Assembly (NCBI GenBank): GCA_003223515.1
Contig: QHVI01000030.1
Location: 1 to 64,000 of the forward strand
Source: Candidatus Angelobacter sp. Gp1-AA117
Lineage (GTDB): Bacteria > Acidobacteriota > Terriglobia > Terriglobales > Acidobacteriaceae
Length of the DNA stretch: 64,000 nucleotides
Direction of reading: 5' to 3'
In this document: positions 25,253 to 34,522 of the stretch, piece by piece
Position numbering within the stretch: position 1 is the stretch's first letter
Layout: each line of letters begins with the position of its first letter
The notes under the pieces: generated by a model
Database searches by the model: none
The model's input: the letters and a program-made list of their open reading frames with translations, nothing else
What the model was told of the DNA's origin: nothing
Position numbers and translations under genes: made by a program

Positions 25253-26392
25253 TCACGTGCGACTACGTCCTTCTACGCGATCCAGCACAAAGCGGTCCAG
25301 CGCCAGCAGCAGCTCTTCACGGTTGGAATACGGGCCAGGCAGATAGCCTTTTGAAGAGATGCCTTGCTGTGCCATATCGGAGAGTTCCCAGTCCTGCTGG
25401 TTGGTGATATCCCAGAATTCGATGGCATCGTTGGGATTGAATCCCGGCCTGGCGATTTCATCCGGATGGAAATGCCATTCGCAGATGATCTCCGTCTGGT
25501 CCACGGCATGGGGCCACATGGTGAAAGTCAGCATGTAGTCAGGATGCAGGTTCAAAAAGAAATTGGGCAGCAGGCAGTAGTAATAGACGTGGCGCTGGTC
25601 GTCACTGCTCAGGCCCGGCAGCGCACAGCGGCTGGTATTGCCGTCCATGGTGAGGCTCTTCACGCCGTCGCGCAGGTCCATGCGTCCGCCGAGATAGGTG
25701 GGTTGCGGCGGCTCGTTGGCTCCGCTCATGTAATGCGATTGTTTCTGCAAGAGAGGATGAACAATGGGGCAGTGCAGGCATTCCGAGTAGTTCTGGATAA
25801 TCAGCTTCCAGTTGGCCTGCAGATGATAGACGCGGCGCTCCACCATATGCAGTTCTTCCATTCGCCAGGGACGAAATTTCCGATCGAGCCCGGCGAGATG
25901 TTCAGGGAAGGGGACTGGATGCGCGGAGAGGTTGATGAAGATGTGGCCATCCCAGACCTCAGCGGCCACGCGATTGAGCGGATAATCGGCCTCGCAGAAG
26001 CCCTCAACTTTTTCCATGTGCGGGGCGCGAAGCAGGGAACCATCGAGCTTGTAAGTCCAGGCATGATAACCGCACTGGATGCTGCCGCTGAACGTGCCTG
26101 ATTCCTGCTTGCACAACAAAGTCCCACGGTGGCGGCAGACATTATGAAAAGCGCGGACGGCACCCTGCTCATCACGCACGATGATCACACTGGCGTTGGC
26201 CACGCGGCGGATGAAGTAGTCGCCGGGATGGGGAATCTGGTGGACGCGTCCGGCGCACAGCCACATGTCGAAGTGAATGGCTTCCATCTCGCGCTGGAAG
26301 TGCGCAGGATCGGTGTAATACCGCTGCGGTAGCGTCATGGCTTCCGAAGCGGCTAACGCCGGCCTGCTGTTTGCGTATGTGGCGGACATGGG
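25253..26392 (-). CDS. Rieske non-heme iron oxygenase, probable quaternary-amine demethylating type
   Basis: 379 residues from ATG 26392, preceded by CAGGAGG. The Rieske cluster ligands are Cys85/His87 (CRHRG) and Cys106/His109 (CGYHAW). The catalytic iron site is NYSECLHCPIVHP, with His206, His211 and a bridging Glu203. Aromatic-ring oxygenases usually have Asp at that position; Glu is reported for carnitine oxygenase CntA and is seen in betaine oxygenases. It probably hydroxylates an N-methyl group with oxygen and a separate reductase, which is not in this window. Confidence 0.85.
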   Translation of the reverse strand, partial: PMSATYANSRPALAASEAMTLPQRYYTDPAHFQREMEAIHFDMWLCAGRVHQIPHPGDYFIRRVANASVIIVRDEQGAVRAFHNVCRHRGTLLCKQESGTFSGSIQCGYHAWTYKLDGSLLRAPHMEKVEGFCEADYPLNRVAAEVWDGHIFINLSAHPVPFPEHLAGLDRKFRPWRMEELHMVERRVYHLQANWKLIIQNYSECLHCPIVHPLLQKQSHYMSGANEPPQPTYLGGRMDLRDGVKSLTMDGNTSRCALPGLSSDDQRHVYYYCLLPNFFLNLHPDYMLTFTMWPHAVDQTEIICEWHFHPDEIARPGFNPNDAIEFWDITNQQDWELSDMAQQGISSKGYLPGPYSNREELLLALDRFVLDRVEGRSRT

Positions 26393-26435
26393 GGCCTCCT
26401 GATTCATTTACCGCGAAGGGCGCAAAGGAACCAAT

Positions 26436-28022
26436 CTATTTTCTCAAGTTTTTCAAAATTTCTCTGGCGGCATTTGCTCCGGAGCCGCCAGTCAGCCCTG
26501 CGCCCGGATGCGTTCCCGAGCCGCAGAGATAAAGATTCTGTATAGGAGTGCGATAGCGCGCCCAATCGAGCAGCGGACGCATGGTAAAGAACTGGTCCAG
26601 CGCCAGCTCGCCATGGAAGATGTGTCCGCCGGTGAGGCCGTAAGTTTCTTCGAGGTCTTTGGGTGTGATGATCTGGCCATCAATGATTAATCCCCGCAGG
26701 TCAGGTGCATACTCGCTCAGGGTATTCACCACGGTGTTGCCAAAGTGGTCGCGCTGGCTGTCCCAGTCAGTGCCCTTCAACTGAAAGGGTGCGTACTGCA
26801 CATAAATGGACATCACGTGTTTGCCTTGCGGCGCGAGTGAGGGATCGGTGAGCGAAGGAATGGCCACTTCGAGATACGGATGCTGAGAAAAGTTGCCGTA
26901 CTTCGATTCATCGAAGGCCCGTTCCAGGTAATCGATCTCAGGGCCAATATGAATGCGTCCACGCATAGCGTCACGATTGCCGTTGCTCAAAGCTTTGAAT
27001 TTCGGCAATGCCGAGAGCGCCAGGTTCATCTTGGCGACGGTTCCAGGCATACGGTAATGCTGGAGCTTCAGCACGAAGTCAGGCGTGAGATGCGTGGGAT
27101 CAACCAGCTTCAACAATGTACGCTTGGGATCGGCGTTGGAGATTACTGCCCTGGCGCTGATCTCTTCGCCATTGGCCAGCACCACGCCATTGGCTATGCC
27201 ATCTTTGACCCGCACCTGGGCAACACCTACGCCGGTGCGAATCTCCGCGCCCGCTTTCTTTGCCGCTGCCGCCATGGCCTGCGTGACTGCGCCGATTCCG
27301 CCGGAGACAAACCACGATGAACCGGCCGGATGCGCATCACCTGCGCTCCGCAGCAGCAACACCAGGCTGCTGCCTGCCGACCATGGGCCAAAAAACGTTC
27401 CGAAGATTCCGCGGGCGGCAACTATAGCGCGCAGCAGTTCGGTCTCGAAGAACTCCGCCACCAGGTCGGCCACCGCCATTGGTCCCCAGCGCAGCACGCG
27501 GTAAAGATCCTTCTTGCCCAGTTTTCGCAGCGCGCGTCCGGTCTGCAGCATGCTCCACAGGTCGCCCTTGCTGGGATCGTCAATATCAGGTGGCGTGAGC
27601 TTCAGCGCCTCGCCAATGACGCGGCCGATCTTCTCGAGTGACTGCTGAAAATCCGGCCAGGCAGCCGCGTCTTTTTGCGAGAATCTGGCGATCTCCTGGG
27701 CCGAGCGTTTCGCGTCGTTATAGAGAGACAGGGCGCGTCCGTCAGGAGCAAGCGCTACAGCACTTACATCCGGGGTGATGAACTTGAGGCCGTGCTGCTC
27801 CAGTTCCATATCGCGGACGATCTCCGGACGTAGTGGCCCCACTGCATGGGAAAGTATGGAGCACAGGAAGCCGGGATGGAACTCTTCCGTGATCGCCGCT
27901 CCGCCAACGATGTTGCGGCGCTCCAGCACCAGCGGTTTGAAGCCGGCTTTGGCAAGGTAGAAGGCCGTGACCAGCCCGTTATGTCCCCCGCCGATGATGA
28001 TGACATCGCGAGCTTCGGCCAC
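26436..28022 (-). CDS. FAD-dependent oxidoreductase, phytoene-desaturase/PYROXD2-like (copy 1)
   Basis: 528 residues. The N-terminal dinucleotide fold VIIIGGGHNGLVTAFYLAKA continues with LVLERRNIVGGAAITEEFHPGF, a pattern of the PYROXD2-like group within the phytoene desaturase superfamily. The C-terminal FAD motif is LYLCGSGTHPGAGLTGGSGANAA. The substrate is unknown. It lies four bases from the following paralogue on the same strand and upstream of the Rieske gene. Confidence 0.85.
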   Translation of the reverse strand: MAEARDVIIIGGGHNGLVTAFYLAKAGFKPLVLERRNIVGGAAITEEFHPGFLCSILSHAVGPLRPEIVRDMELEQHGLKFITPDVSAVALAPDGRALSLYNDAKRSAQEIARFSQKDAAAWPDFQQSLEKIGRVIGEALKLTPPDIDDPSKGDLWSMLQTGRALRKLGKKDLYRVLRWGPMAVADLVAEFFETELLRAIVAARGIFGTFFGPWSAGSSLVLLLRSAGDAHPAGSSWFVSGGIGAVTQAMAAAAKKAGAEIRTGVGVAQVRVKDGIANGVVLANGEEISARAVISNADPKRTLLKLVDPTHLTPDFVLKLQHYRMPGTVAKMNLALSALPKFKALSNGNRDAMRGRIHIGPEIDYLERAFDESKYGNFSQHPYLEVAIPSLTDPSLAPQGKHVMSIYVQYAPFQLKGTDWDSQRDHFGNTVVNTLSEYAPDLRGLIIDGQIITPKDLEETYGLTGGHIFHGELALDQFFTMRPLLDWARYRTPIQNLYLCGSGTHPGAGLTGGSGANAAREILKNLRK

Positions 28023-28026
28023 GGGG

Positions 28027-29637
28027 CTACGCGCTCCCCTTCATGTCTTTGAGAATCTCCAGCGCGGCCAGCCGTCCCGGTGCTCCCATGATACCGCCAC
28101 CCGGATGCGTGGCTGAACCGCACATATAGAGATTTTTGATAGGAGTGCGGAACTGCGCGTATCCCGGCACCGGGCGCAGGAAGAATAGTTGCTCCAGGGA
28201 AAGCTCACCCTGGAAGATATTGCCCTCGCTCAAGCCAAAGTCGCGTTCCAGATCGAGCGGCGTGAGCACCTGCTTGTCGATGATGATGTCTTTGATGTTG
28301 GGCGCGTATTCGGCCAGCGTATCAATCACGTTGTTGCCGAAGGCTTCGCGCTGCTCGTCCCAATTCAGCCCCGGACGCAGCTTGTAAGGCGCGTATTGCA
28401 CGAAGCAGGAGAGCACGTGTTTTCCCGGAGGCGCTACCGAGGGATCGGTGAGCGAGGGAATCACCATGTCAATGTAAGGATGGCGGGAGAAGTTGCCGTA
28501 CTTGGCGTCGTCGTAAGCTTTCTCCATGTACTCGACGCTGGGCGAAATCGAAATCGCGCCGCGCAGGTGCGCACCGGGTCCGGGCAGGCACTTGAAATCA
28601 GGCAGGGCATCGAGCGCTATGTTCACCTTGCCTGACGAGCCACGAAACTTGTAGCGGCGAACGTCGGCGAGAAACTCGTCTGGAAGCTGGCCTTCTTCCA
28701 TGAAGCGCAGGAAGGTAAGCCGGGGATCAACGCTGGATGAAACCACATCGGCGTAAATCTCATCGCCGTTTTCCAGCACCACACCCTGGGCGCGGCCATT
28801 CCTGGCAATGATGCGCGCAATCGGCGACTTGGTGCGAATCTCCGCACCGGCTTCGCGGGCGGCTTCGGCAATGGCGTTAGAGATGGCTCCAGTGCCGCCA
28901 CGCGCGAATCCCCAGGAGCGGAATGCGCCGTCAATCTCTCCCATGTAGTGGTGCAGCAGCACGTAAGCGGTTCCCGGCGAGCGCACGCCGAGGAATGTGC
29001 CGATGATTCCCGAGGCAGACATGGTGGCCTTGAGCACGTCGGTCTCGAACCACTGGTCAAGAAAATCGACCGCGCTCATGGTCATTAACTGCACCTGGTT
29101 GTATTTGTCTTCGCTGCTAAGGCCCTGGAAGCGGCGCCCGATGAACAGCAGCTTCATCAACTCGCGCGGATTCAGCGTGTTGGGATCGGGCGGCACCATG
29201 CCCAGGATGGGCTTGACGAAGCGGCACATGGCCTGCATGGCCTTGCCGAATTCCTCGTAGGCTTCAGCATCGAGCTTGGAATGTCGGGCAATCTCGCGCC
29301 GCGTTTTGCCATGGTCATTTACGCGCCACAGGTAATCGCCATTGGGCATGGGCGTGAAGGTGCCGTCCAGGGGAAGGATTTCCAGGCCGTGGCGGGGAAG
29401 GTCGAGATCGCGGATGATCTCCGGCCGCAGCAGCGAGACCACGTAAGAGCAGACAGAGAATTTGAAGCCGGGAAAGACCTCCTCGGTCACGGCGGCCCCG
29501 CCCAGCACGTGGCGGCGCTCCAGTACTACAACTTTCTTGCCGGCACGCGCAAGATAGGCGGCATTGGTGAGCCCGTTGTGCCCGCCGCCAATCACGATTG
29601 CGTCATATTTCGATCTCGCGCCGTTGGTAGAAGCCAT
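28027..29637 (-). CDS. FAD-dependent oxidoreductase, PYROXD2-like (copy 2)
   Basis: 536 residues, collinear with the downstream gene. N-terminal FAD motif IVIGGGHNGLTNAAYLARAG, then VLERRHVLGGAAVTEEVFPGFKFS, followed by LLRPEIIRDLDL. C-terminal LYMCGSATHPGGGIMGAPG. The N-terminal stretch strongly recalls human PYROXD2, a mitochondrial matrix protein of uncertain chemistry. Two paralogues side by side suggest a heteromer or two successive oxidations. It is divergent from the GcvT-like gene across a 151-base gap. Confidence 0.87.
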   Translation of the reverse strand: MASTNGARSKYDAIVIGGGHNGLTNAAYLARAGKKVVVLERRHVLGGAAVTEEVFPGFKFSVCSYVVSLLRPEIIRDLDLPRHGLEILPLDGTFTPMPNGDYLWRVNDHGKTRREIARHSKLDAEAYEEFGKAMQAMCRFVKPILGMVPPDPNTLNPRELMKLLFIGRRFQGLSSEDKYNQVQLMTMSAVDFLDQWFETDVLKATMSASGIIGTFLGVRSPGTAYVLLHHYMGEIDGAFRSWGFARGGTGAISNAIAEAAREAGAEIRTKSPIARIIARNGRAQGVVLENGDEIYADVVSSSVDPRLTFLRFMEEGQLPDEFLADVRRYKFRGSSGKVNIALDALPDFKCLPGPGAHLRGAISISPSVEYMEKAYDDAKYGNFSRHPYIDMVIPSLTDPSVAPPGKHVLSCFVQYAPYKLRPGLNWDEQREAFGNNVIDTLAEYAPNIKDIIIDKQVLTPLDLERDFGLSEGNIFQGELSLEQLFFLRPVPGYAQFRTPIKNLYMCGSATHPGGGIMGAPGRLAALEILKDMKGSA

Positions 29638-29788
29638 AGAAAAGCTGTGCTTGCAAATGATTTCAGACGAACAGGAGTTGATTTCTCATTCTACTAAACA
29701 TCGGCATTATCAGCGTTCATCAGCGGCCAAAACGGGTTTTTCACCACGTATAATCAAACGTCATCTACACTTTTGCTGAGGAATCACT
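29638..29788. promoter_or_regulatory. Divergent control region of the Rieske/flavoprotein and GcvT-like genes
   Basis: 151 bases between divergent starts. It contains a GTTCATCAGCGGCCAAAAC repeat element also found near 33221-33247 and 48539-48560. GAGG eight bases before the GTG at 29789 serves the plus-strand gene. No clear operator palindrome was found. Confidence 0.45.
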
Positions 29789-30799
29789 GTGCCGGTTGGA
29801 ACTGCTTTCCACGAACGAACTTTTGCCCTCTGCCAGAGCCTGAACTACCGCGAATGGTCGGGGTATTACACGGTCAGCGTCTATGAGATGCATCATGAGC
29901 ACGAGTACAACGCCATCCGCAACGCCAGCGCGCTCATCGATATCACGCCGCTCTACAAGTACATGATTACCGGCAAAGATGCCACGCGGCTGGTGAACCG
30001 CGTGATCACCCGCGACATCAACAAGGTGAAACCCGGACAGGTGATTTACTGCTGCTGGTGCGATGAGCAGGGCATGGTGATCGACGACGGCACCATCACC
30101 CGGCTCGAAGAAAACAAATACCGCTGGACGGCCGCCGATCCCAGCCTGCGCTGGTTCCGCCAGAACGGCCTCAATATGGATGTGCAGATCGAGGACATCT
30201 CCGAGCAGGTGGCGGCGCTCGCCCTCCAGGGGCCAACTTCGGGCAAGCTGCTCAAGAGCATTGCCGAGGCCGATATTGCCAACCTCAAATATTTCCGCAT
30301 GACCAGCGGCAGGATTGCAGGCGTTCCCGTGGACATCTCGCGCACTGGCTATACCGGCGACCTTGGCTATGAAATCTGGGTGCCTTGGGAAAGCGCAGTC
30401 AAGGTATGGGACGCGCTCATGGAAAGCGGCAAGCGCTTCGATATTCATGCGGCCGGCATGCTGGCCCTGGATGTGGCCCGCGTGGAGGCCGGACTGCTGC
30501 TGATCGAGGTGGATTACATCAGCAGTAAGAAAGCGCTGATTCCTTCACAGAAGTATTCCCCGTATGAGCTGGGCTTCGGACGCATGGTGCACCTCGACAA
30601 AGAAAACTTCGTGGGACGATCCGCTCTGGTGCAGCAAAACAAGAATGGCGTGTCGCGTCAGCTTGTGGGGCTGGAAGTGGACTGGACCGAAGTGGAAGCC
30701 GGTTACGAAGAGTTTGGGCTCACCCCGGTGGCTCCGGCGCAGGCTTCGCGCGTGCCCGTGCCGGTTTACTCAGGCAGCAAACAGGTAGGGCCGGTGTAA
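29789..30799 (+). CDS. GcvT-like aminomethyltransferase-family protein, C-terminal barrel missing
   Basis: 336 residues from GTG. It follows the folate-binding GcvT fold: YNAIRNASALIDITPLYKY, LVNRVITRDINKVKPGQVIY, VAALALQGPTSGKLL and RTGYTGDLGYEIWVP are the family blocks. Normal members continue past VYSGSKQVG with a C-terminal beta-barrel; here the stop comes right after QVGPV, at the edge of an ACCGCAGAGCAG repeat. Relatives accept a methyl or methylene group from N- or S-methyl compounds onto tetrahydrofolate. It is placed divergently from the Rieske/flavoprotein genes. Confidence 0.85.
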   Translation: MPVGTAFHERTFALCQSLNYREWSGYYTVSVYEMHHEHEYNAIRNASALIDITPLYKYMITGKDATRLVNRVITRDINKVKPGQVIYCCWCDEQGMVIDDGTITRLEENKYRWTAADPSLRWFRQNGLNMDVQIEDISEQVAALALQGPTSGKLLKSIAEADIANLKYFRMTSGRIAGVPVDISRTGYTGDLGYEIWVPWESAVKVWDALMESGKRFDIHAAGMLALDVARVEAGLLLIEVDYISSKKALIPSQKYSPYELGFGRMVHLDKENFVGRSALVQQNKNGVSRQLVGLEVDWTEVEAGYEEFGLTPVAPAQASRVPVPVYSGSKQVGPV

Positions 30800-30907
30800 C
30801 CGCAGAGCAGAACCACAACCTTACCGCTGATGACACTGATGAAACTGATGGACGCTGTTCCAAATTTTCACCACAGATCACCACAGATGAACAGTGATCC
30901 TTGTTCT
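30800..30907. repeat. Short repeats between convergent genes
   Basis: CCGCAGAGCAG, ACCGCTGATGACACTGATGA and CACCACAGATCACCACAGAT units. This is where the GcvT-like gene ends; the unit at 30800 coincides with its stop codon. Confidence 0.6.
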
Positions 30908-32047
30908 TCAACCGCCGAACGTCTCCAGCGGAACAAGATTTGGTAAAGATACCCGCTTCAATGCACTCACTATTCTGTCATTCTGTTCTTTCCCTTTCAC
31001 CGCAATCCGCAGGAAGTTGTCATGAAATCTTGGGCTCATGGAATCGCAATGGCGGACGAAGATGTTTTCGGCTTCCAGTTGTTGCTGCACCCAGGCGGCG
31101 CTCTGCTGCAGGCATTTCAATAAATAAAAGTTGGCGCAGGAACCGAAGGCCTGCAGTCCTTCAAATTCTCCAAAAGACTCCAGCGCCGCGCAGCGCAGAA
31201 GGTGAGTGTCACGATAGCGCTGCTGGTAATACTCAGGGTTGGACAGCGCTTCAACCGCGGCTACTTGCGCAGGCAGGCTGACCGACCACGGAGGAAGATA
31301 GCGGCTGACCTTGCGCACGATCTCTTCTGCGGCCGCCATATAGGCCACGCGCATACCGCTTAAGGCATAGACCTTTGACATGGATTTGAGCACCACCAGG
31401 TTTTTGAAACGCGTGACCTGGCTTTCCAGCGACTGATTGCCAAACAGGTAGTCGATATAGGTTTCGTCGACCAGGCAGAGGGTGTCGGGAAAGCGCTGCA
31501 GCAGCTCCAGCAACTCTGCCCGGCGCCAGTATTGTCCGGTGGGACTGTTGGGATTGACCATGATCAGGAGGTCAGGCTGCAGCACACGCACATGTTCGAA
31601 CAGAGGCGCCGAGTCGATCTGAAAACTTTCTTCTTCATACAGATGGTGGCGGCAGACATTGCGATGCAGCACCTGCTCCAGCACGTGCGCGTATTCACCA
31701 TACATAGGATCGAGAATCAGGACGCGGCTTTTCTCCGAGGTGAGCAGCGGCAGCAGGGTGAAGATCAGGTGAGAGGAGCCGCCGCCCAGGCAGAGATTGG
31801 CGGCTGGAATTCCGCGCACTTCAGAGATAGCGCTGGCCAGGCCATCGCCATGCACCGGCGGCGATGTCCGCATGAGGAATGGAAGATACTCTCGAAGTTT
31901 CTCTACGACTCGCGGAGCTGGATCGAACCAGGCATCGAGCACATCGGCGCTGATGACAGAATCTGCGCGCGAGAGATCGTGGAAGCCGATTCCTATGGTC
32001 TCAAAAAACCTGCCTCCATGAAAGGCTTGCGGTATGGATGGCTGCAT
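30908..32047 (-). CDS. HisC-like PLP aminotransferase
   Basis: 379 residues of fold type I aminotransferase. Visible: GGGSSHLIFTLL near residues 88-99, NPNSPTGQYW, LVDETYIDYL with the PLP-pairing Asp, and SMSKVYALSGMRVAY with the Schiff-base lysine. The order and spacing fit histidinol-phosphate aminotransferase or the related threonine-phosphate decarboxylase; no other his or cob genes are nearby, so the substrate is open. It is convergent with the GcvT-like gene. Confidence 0.85.
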   Translation of the reverse strand: MQPSIPQAFHGGRFFETIGIGFHDLSRADSVISADVLDAWFDPAPRVVEKLREYLPFLMRTSPPVHGDGLASAISEVRGIPAANLCLGGGSSHLIFTLLPLLTSEKSRVLILDPMYGEYAHVLEQVLHRNVCRHHLYEEESFQIDSAPLFEHVRVLQPDLLIMVNPNSPTGQYWRRAELLELLQRFPDTLCLVDETYIDYLFGNQSLESQVTRFKNLVVLKSMSKVYALSGMRVAYMAAAEEIVRKVSRYLPPWSVSLPAQVAAVEALSNPEYYQQRYRDTHLLRCAALESFGEFEGLQAFGSCANFYLLKCLQQSAAWVQQQLEAENIFVRHCDSMSPRFHDNFLRIAVKGKEQNDRIVSALKRVSLPNLVPLETFGG

Positions 32048-32144
32048 GAAAGCACGATAGCAGGCTCATTTGCGGGCGCAAGCGGCAAAGCACGGCAGCA
32101 CCAAGCTGCCTTTGAGTGCCGCGCCGGATCATAACAGACATGAG

Positions 32145-32789
32145 CTAAGGGCATGGCAAAAGCCCGGTATTGAAATCAGCTTCGTCTGGATTCTTTTCCG
32201 CCTGCTTCGCCTGGTCTGCCTGCTTTGTATAGGGGGTCACACACATGGCAGCGCGCACGCTGTCACTGAGAAGGTCGTGGTTGTACTCTCCCTGGTTGAG
32301 GCCTTTCGCTTTCTGGATGGGAACGAATTGTGTGCCAAAAACCTGCGCCTGTTTCATAGAATGCAAGTACCGGTCCAGTGTGGCTGCAGCGATCCAACGG
32401 CCTCCTTTTTCTCCTTTGCTTACCGCAGCCATGGCCAGTACATGGGCCAGCAGATAATCATTAGAAGTCCGGCCGTGCTGAAATATAAGCGAAGCCCAGA
32501 TGTAATCATTGCCGGTCCGTACGGTTCCCGAATTGAGCATCTCGTGCACGCGTGCTTGTCTGGCAAGATCATGCTTGTTGATCTCGTCCCAGGGCAGGTC
32601 CTTCCATCCTTTGGCCGGTTTTTCTTTATCAGAGAATGGGTCTGCTCCCCGGTCGTGTTGATCGTCGGCAAACAGTTGCTGGAGTTCCTGGTTATCGGGT
32701 TGTGGAGAAGATTGGGACTTATTGGATTGTGGCCATAGTGTTATCCACACCAGAAGAGCAGCAAAAAATCCAACTGAGTAAAACTTCAT
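32145..32789 (-). CDS. Exported DUF6624-like protein
   Basis: 214 residues. A signal anchor (SVGFFAALLVWITLWPQ) is followed by a helical domain whose blocks IFQHGRTSNDYLLAHVLAM, LDRYLHSMKQAQVFGTQF fit the DUF6624 family (HG...DY, DR, Q.GTQ). Function unknown. GAGGAG six bases before ATG supports the start. Co-directional and 10 bases from the SET gene upstream. Confidence 0.72.
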   Translation of the reverse strand: MKFYSVGFFAALLVWITLWPQSNKSQSSPQPDNQELQQLFADDQHDRGADPFSDKEKPAKGWKDLPWDEINKHDLARQARVHEMLNSGTVRTGNDYIWASLIFQHGRTSNDYLLAHVLAMAAVSKGEKGGRWIAAATLDRYLHSMKQAQVFGTQFVPIQKAKGLNQGEYNHDLLSDSVRAAMCVTPYTKQADQAKQAEKNPDEADFNTGLLPCP

Positions 32790-32799
32790 CGTAAACTCC

Positions 32800-33192
32800 T
32801 CATTTCAAAAACTTCTGGCATTTTGCTGTCCCACATGCGCAGGGCACTTTGCCATAATGGTGGGATTCACCGTAGTCAAAGGTCAGTTCTTCACCGGCCT
32901 TTACATCTCTCAGCGCATAGAACTCAGCCCGGCCATAGGCGATGCGCATGTAAACATTGGGGGAGCAGGAATGATTGATGTAGGTAAACGGGCCGCCGTT
33001 CACGCTACCATCGATGGCCACCTTGCCGGAAACTTCTACAATCGTTATGCAGCGCTGCGTTTTAGCACGTCTTCGGCCTTCGCTAATAGAGATGCGTTCG
33101 CCCGAATATTCACCAATTTTGGTGCGGGCACCAATGGTAGAATCGGTGAATACTCCGGTTCCGTGAATCGGGCTTTTACGCGTGAACAGCAT
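32800..33192 (-). CDS. SET-domain protein
   Basis: 130 residues, essentially one SET domain: IHGTGVFT (residues 9-16), YINHSCSPN (71-79), AGEELTFDYGE (99-109), and a post-SET cysteine cluster CACGTAKC (118-125). These residues form the SAM site, the pseudoknot and a zinc site in lysine methyltransferases. Bacterial SET proteins often resemble eukaryotic ones and may methylate proteins of the host or the cell itself. Here it precedes the DUF6624-like gene in one unit. The substrate is unknown. Confidence 0.88.
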   Translation of the reverse strand: MLFTRKSPIHGTGVFTDSTIGARTKIGEYSGERISISEGRRRAKTQRCITIVEVSGKVAIDGSVNGGPFTYINHSCSPNVYMRIAYGRAEFYALRDVKAGEELTFDYGESHHYGKVPCACGTAKCQKFLK

Positions 33193-33277
33193 CGTTGACT
33201 GGATTTCCTGCCTCTAATCAGCGTTATCAGCGTTAATCAGCGGCAAAAATCATCCTGCTTGAATTGCAGAAATGTTG

Positions 33278-34522
33278 TTACTCCAACTGCTTTCCCCGGG
33301 TTTCGGGCAGTTGTGTCGCCATGAGTGTGCACAGCAAAAAACCGGCGGCGCACAGCCAGAAAGCAACGCTCAACCCATTCTTATCCGCAACCCTTCCAAC
33401 CGTATATGGCGCAATGCAGCTTAAGGCGCGTGCGCCGTTGTAGGTGAATCCCAGAGCGCGGGCACGTATGGAGGTAGGAAAGATCTCGCTGCCGATAATC
33501 CCGGACCCGGCGAAAAAGCCGGTGCCGAAGAATGCCACGACCGTCCCGAAGATCATGATCAGCCATGGATTGCGTGCCGCAGCATAGGCAGGAATCAGCA
33601 GCGCGGCGCACAACGTGTAGAACATGAGCGAACGTTTGCGCCCCAGGCGGTCTGCCACCCATCCGTAGCAGAGATAGCCGGGAAACATGCCGACAAGGTT
33701 CAGGATGACAAGCAGAGTGGTCGTTCCCATCAAGCCCAGACCACGTCCGCCGCGTTCCACTGACAGGGTGAGATAAGGAGGCATCCAGCTAAACAGCCCC
33801 CACCAGGCAAACAGGCCGAAGAGGTTCATCAGAAACAGGAAGATCGCATGTTTGCGCAGTCCCGGAGCGAATATACGCGAGAAGGGTTCACTCCTGGGCA
33901 TTGCATCTTTCTGCTGTTTCCACATCTCTGATTCAGGGACGCTCCTTCTGATCCAAAGCGTCACCAGCGCTGGCAGAATGCCCACAAGGAACACCAGGCG
34001 CCAGTTCTGGCTGGTATAGCTGAGTACCATGCCGCTTACCAGGGCTGCGGCGGCCAGACCCCAGGCCCAGGAGCTTTGCACCACAGCAATGGCCTTGGCA
34101 CGCAGATGCATAGGCCAGGTTTCCGCCACCAGCGTAGCGCCCGTATTCCATTCGCCGCCCATGCCCAGGCCAAGCATGAAACGGAAGAAGATCAGCACCG
34201 CAATCGATGTTGACAGCCCTGAGCCCAGCGAGCATACAGAGTAGGTGAGGATACTGAGCATCAGGGCTTTCTTCCGCCCGATACGATCGGCGATCAGCCC
34301 GAACAGGATGCCGCCAATTCCTGAGGCCAGGAGCATGAAGGTGTTGGGCAGGCCTGCCAGAGATTTGCTCACAATGCCCAGCGACGTCATCACTCTGGCC
34401 TGGACATTGCTGTAGAGCATGACATCAAAGCCGTCGAGCCCCCAGCCCAGCGCTGCGGCAACCAGAGTACGTTTCTGGCCAGAAGTGATCTCGGAATAGC
34501 GGAATTGACCGGTGGCAGACAC
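33278..34522 (-). CDS. MFS transporter
   Basis: 414 residues with about 12 hydrophobic segments. The loop 2-3 motif is GLIADRIGRKKAL and its second-half equivalent GWVADRLGRKRSL; GMGGEWNTGATLVAETW is typical of the sugar/aromatic-acid symporter group. No neighbouring catabolic gene points to a substrate. The upstream gap carries a GATC-rich repeat. Confidence 0.87.
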   Translation of the reverse strand: MSATGQFRYSEITSGQKRTLVAAALGWGLDGFDVMLYSNVQARVMTSLGIVSKSLAGLPNTFMLLASGIGGILFGLIADRIGRKKALMLSILTYSVCSLGSGLSTSIAVLIFFRFMLGLGMGGEWNTGATLVAETWPMHLRAKAIAVVQSSWAWGLAAAALVSGMVLSYTSQNWRLVFLVGILPALVTLWIRRSVPESEMWKQQKDAMPRSEPFSRIFAPGLRKHAIFLFLMNLFGLFAWWGLFSWMPPYLTLSVERGGRGLGLMGTTTLLVILNLVGMFPGYLCYGWVADRLGRKRSLMFYTLCAALLIPAYAAARNPWLIMIFGTVVAFFGTGFFAGSGIIGSEIFPTSIRARALGFTYNGARALSCIAPYTVGRVADKNGLSVAFWLCAAGFLLCTLMATQLPETRGKQLE

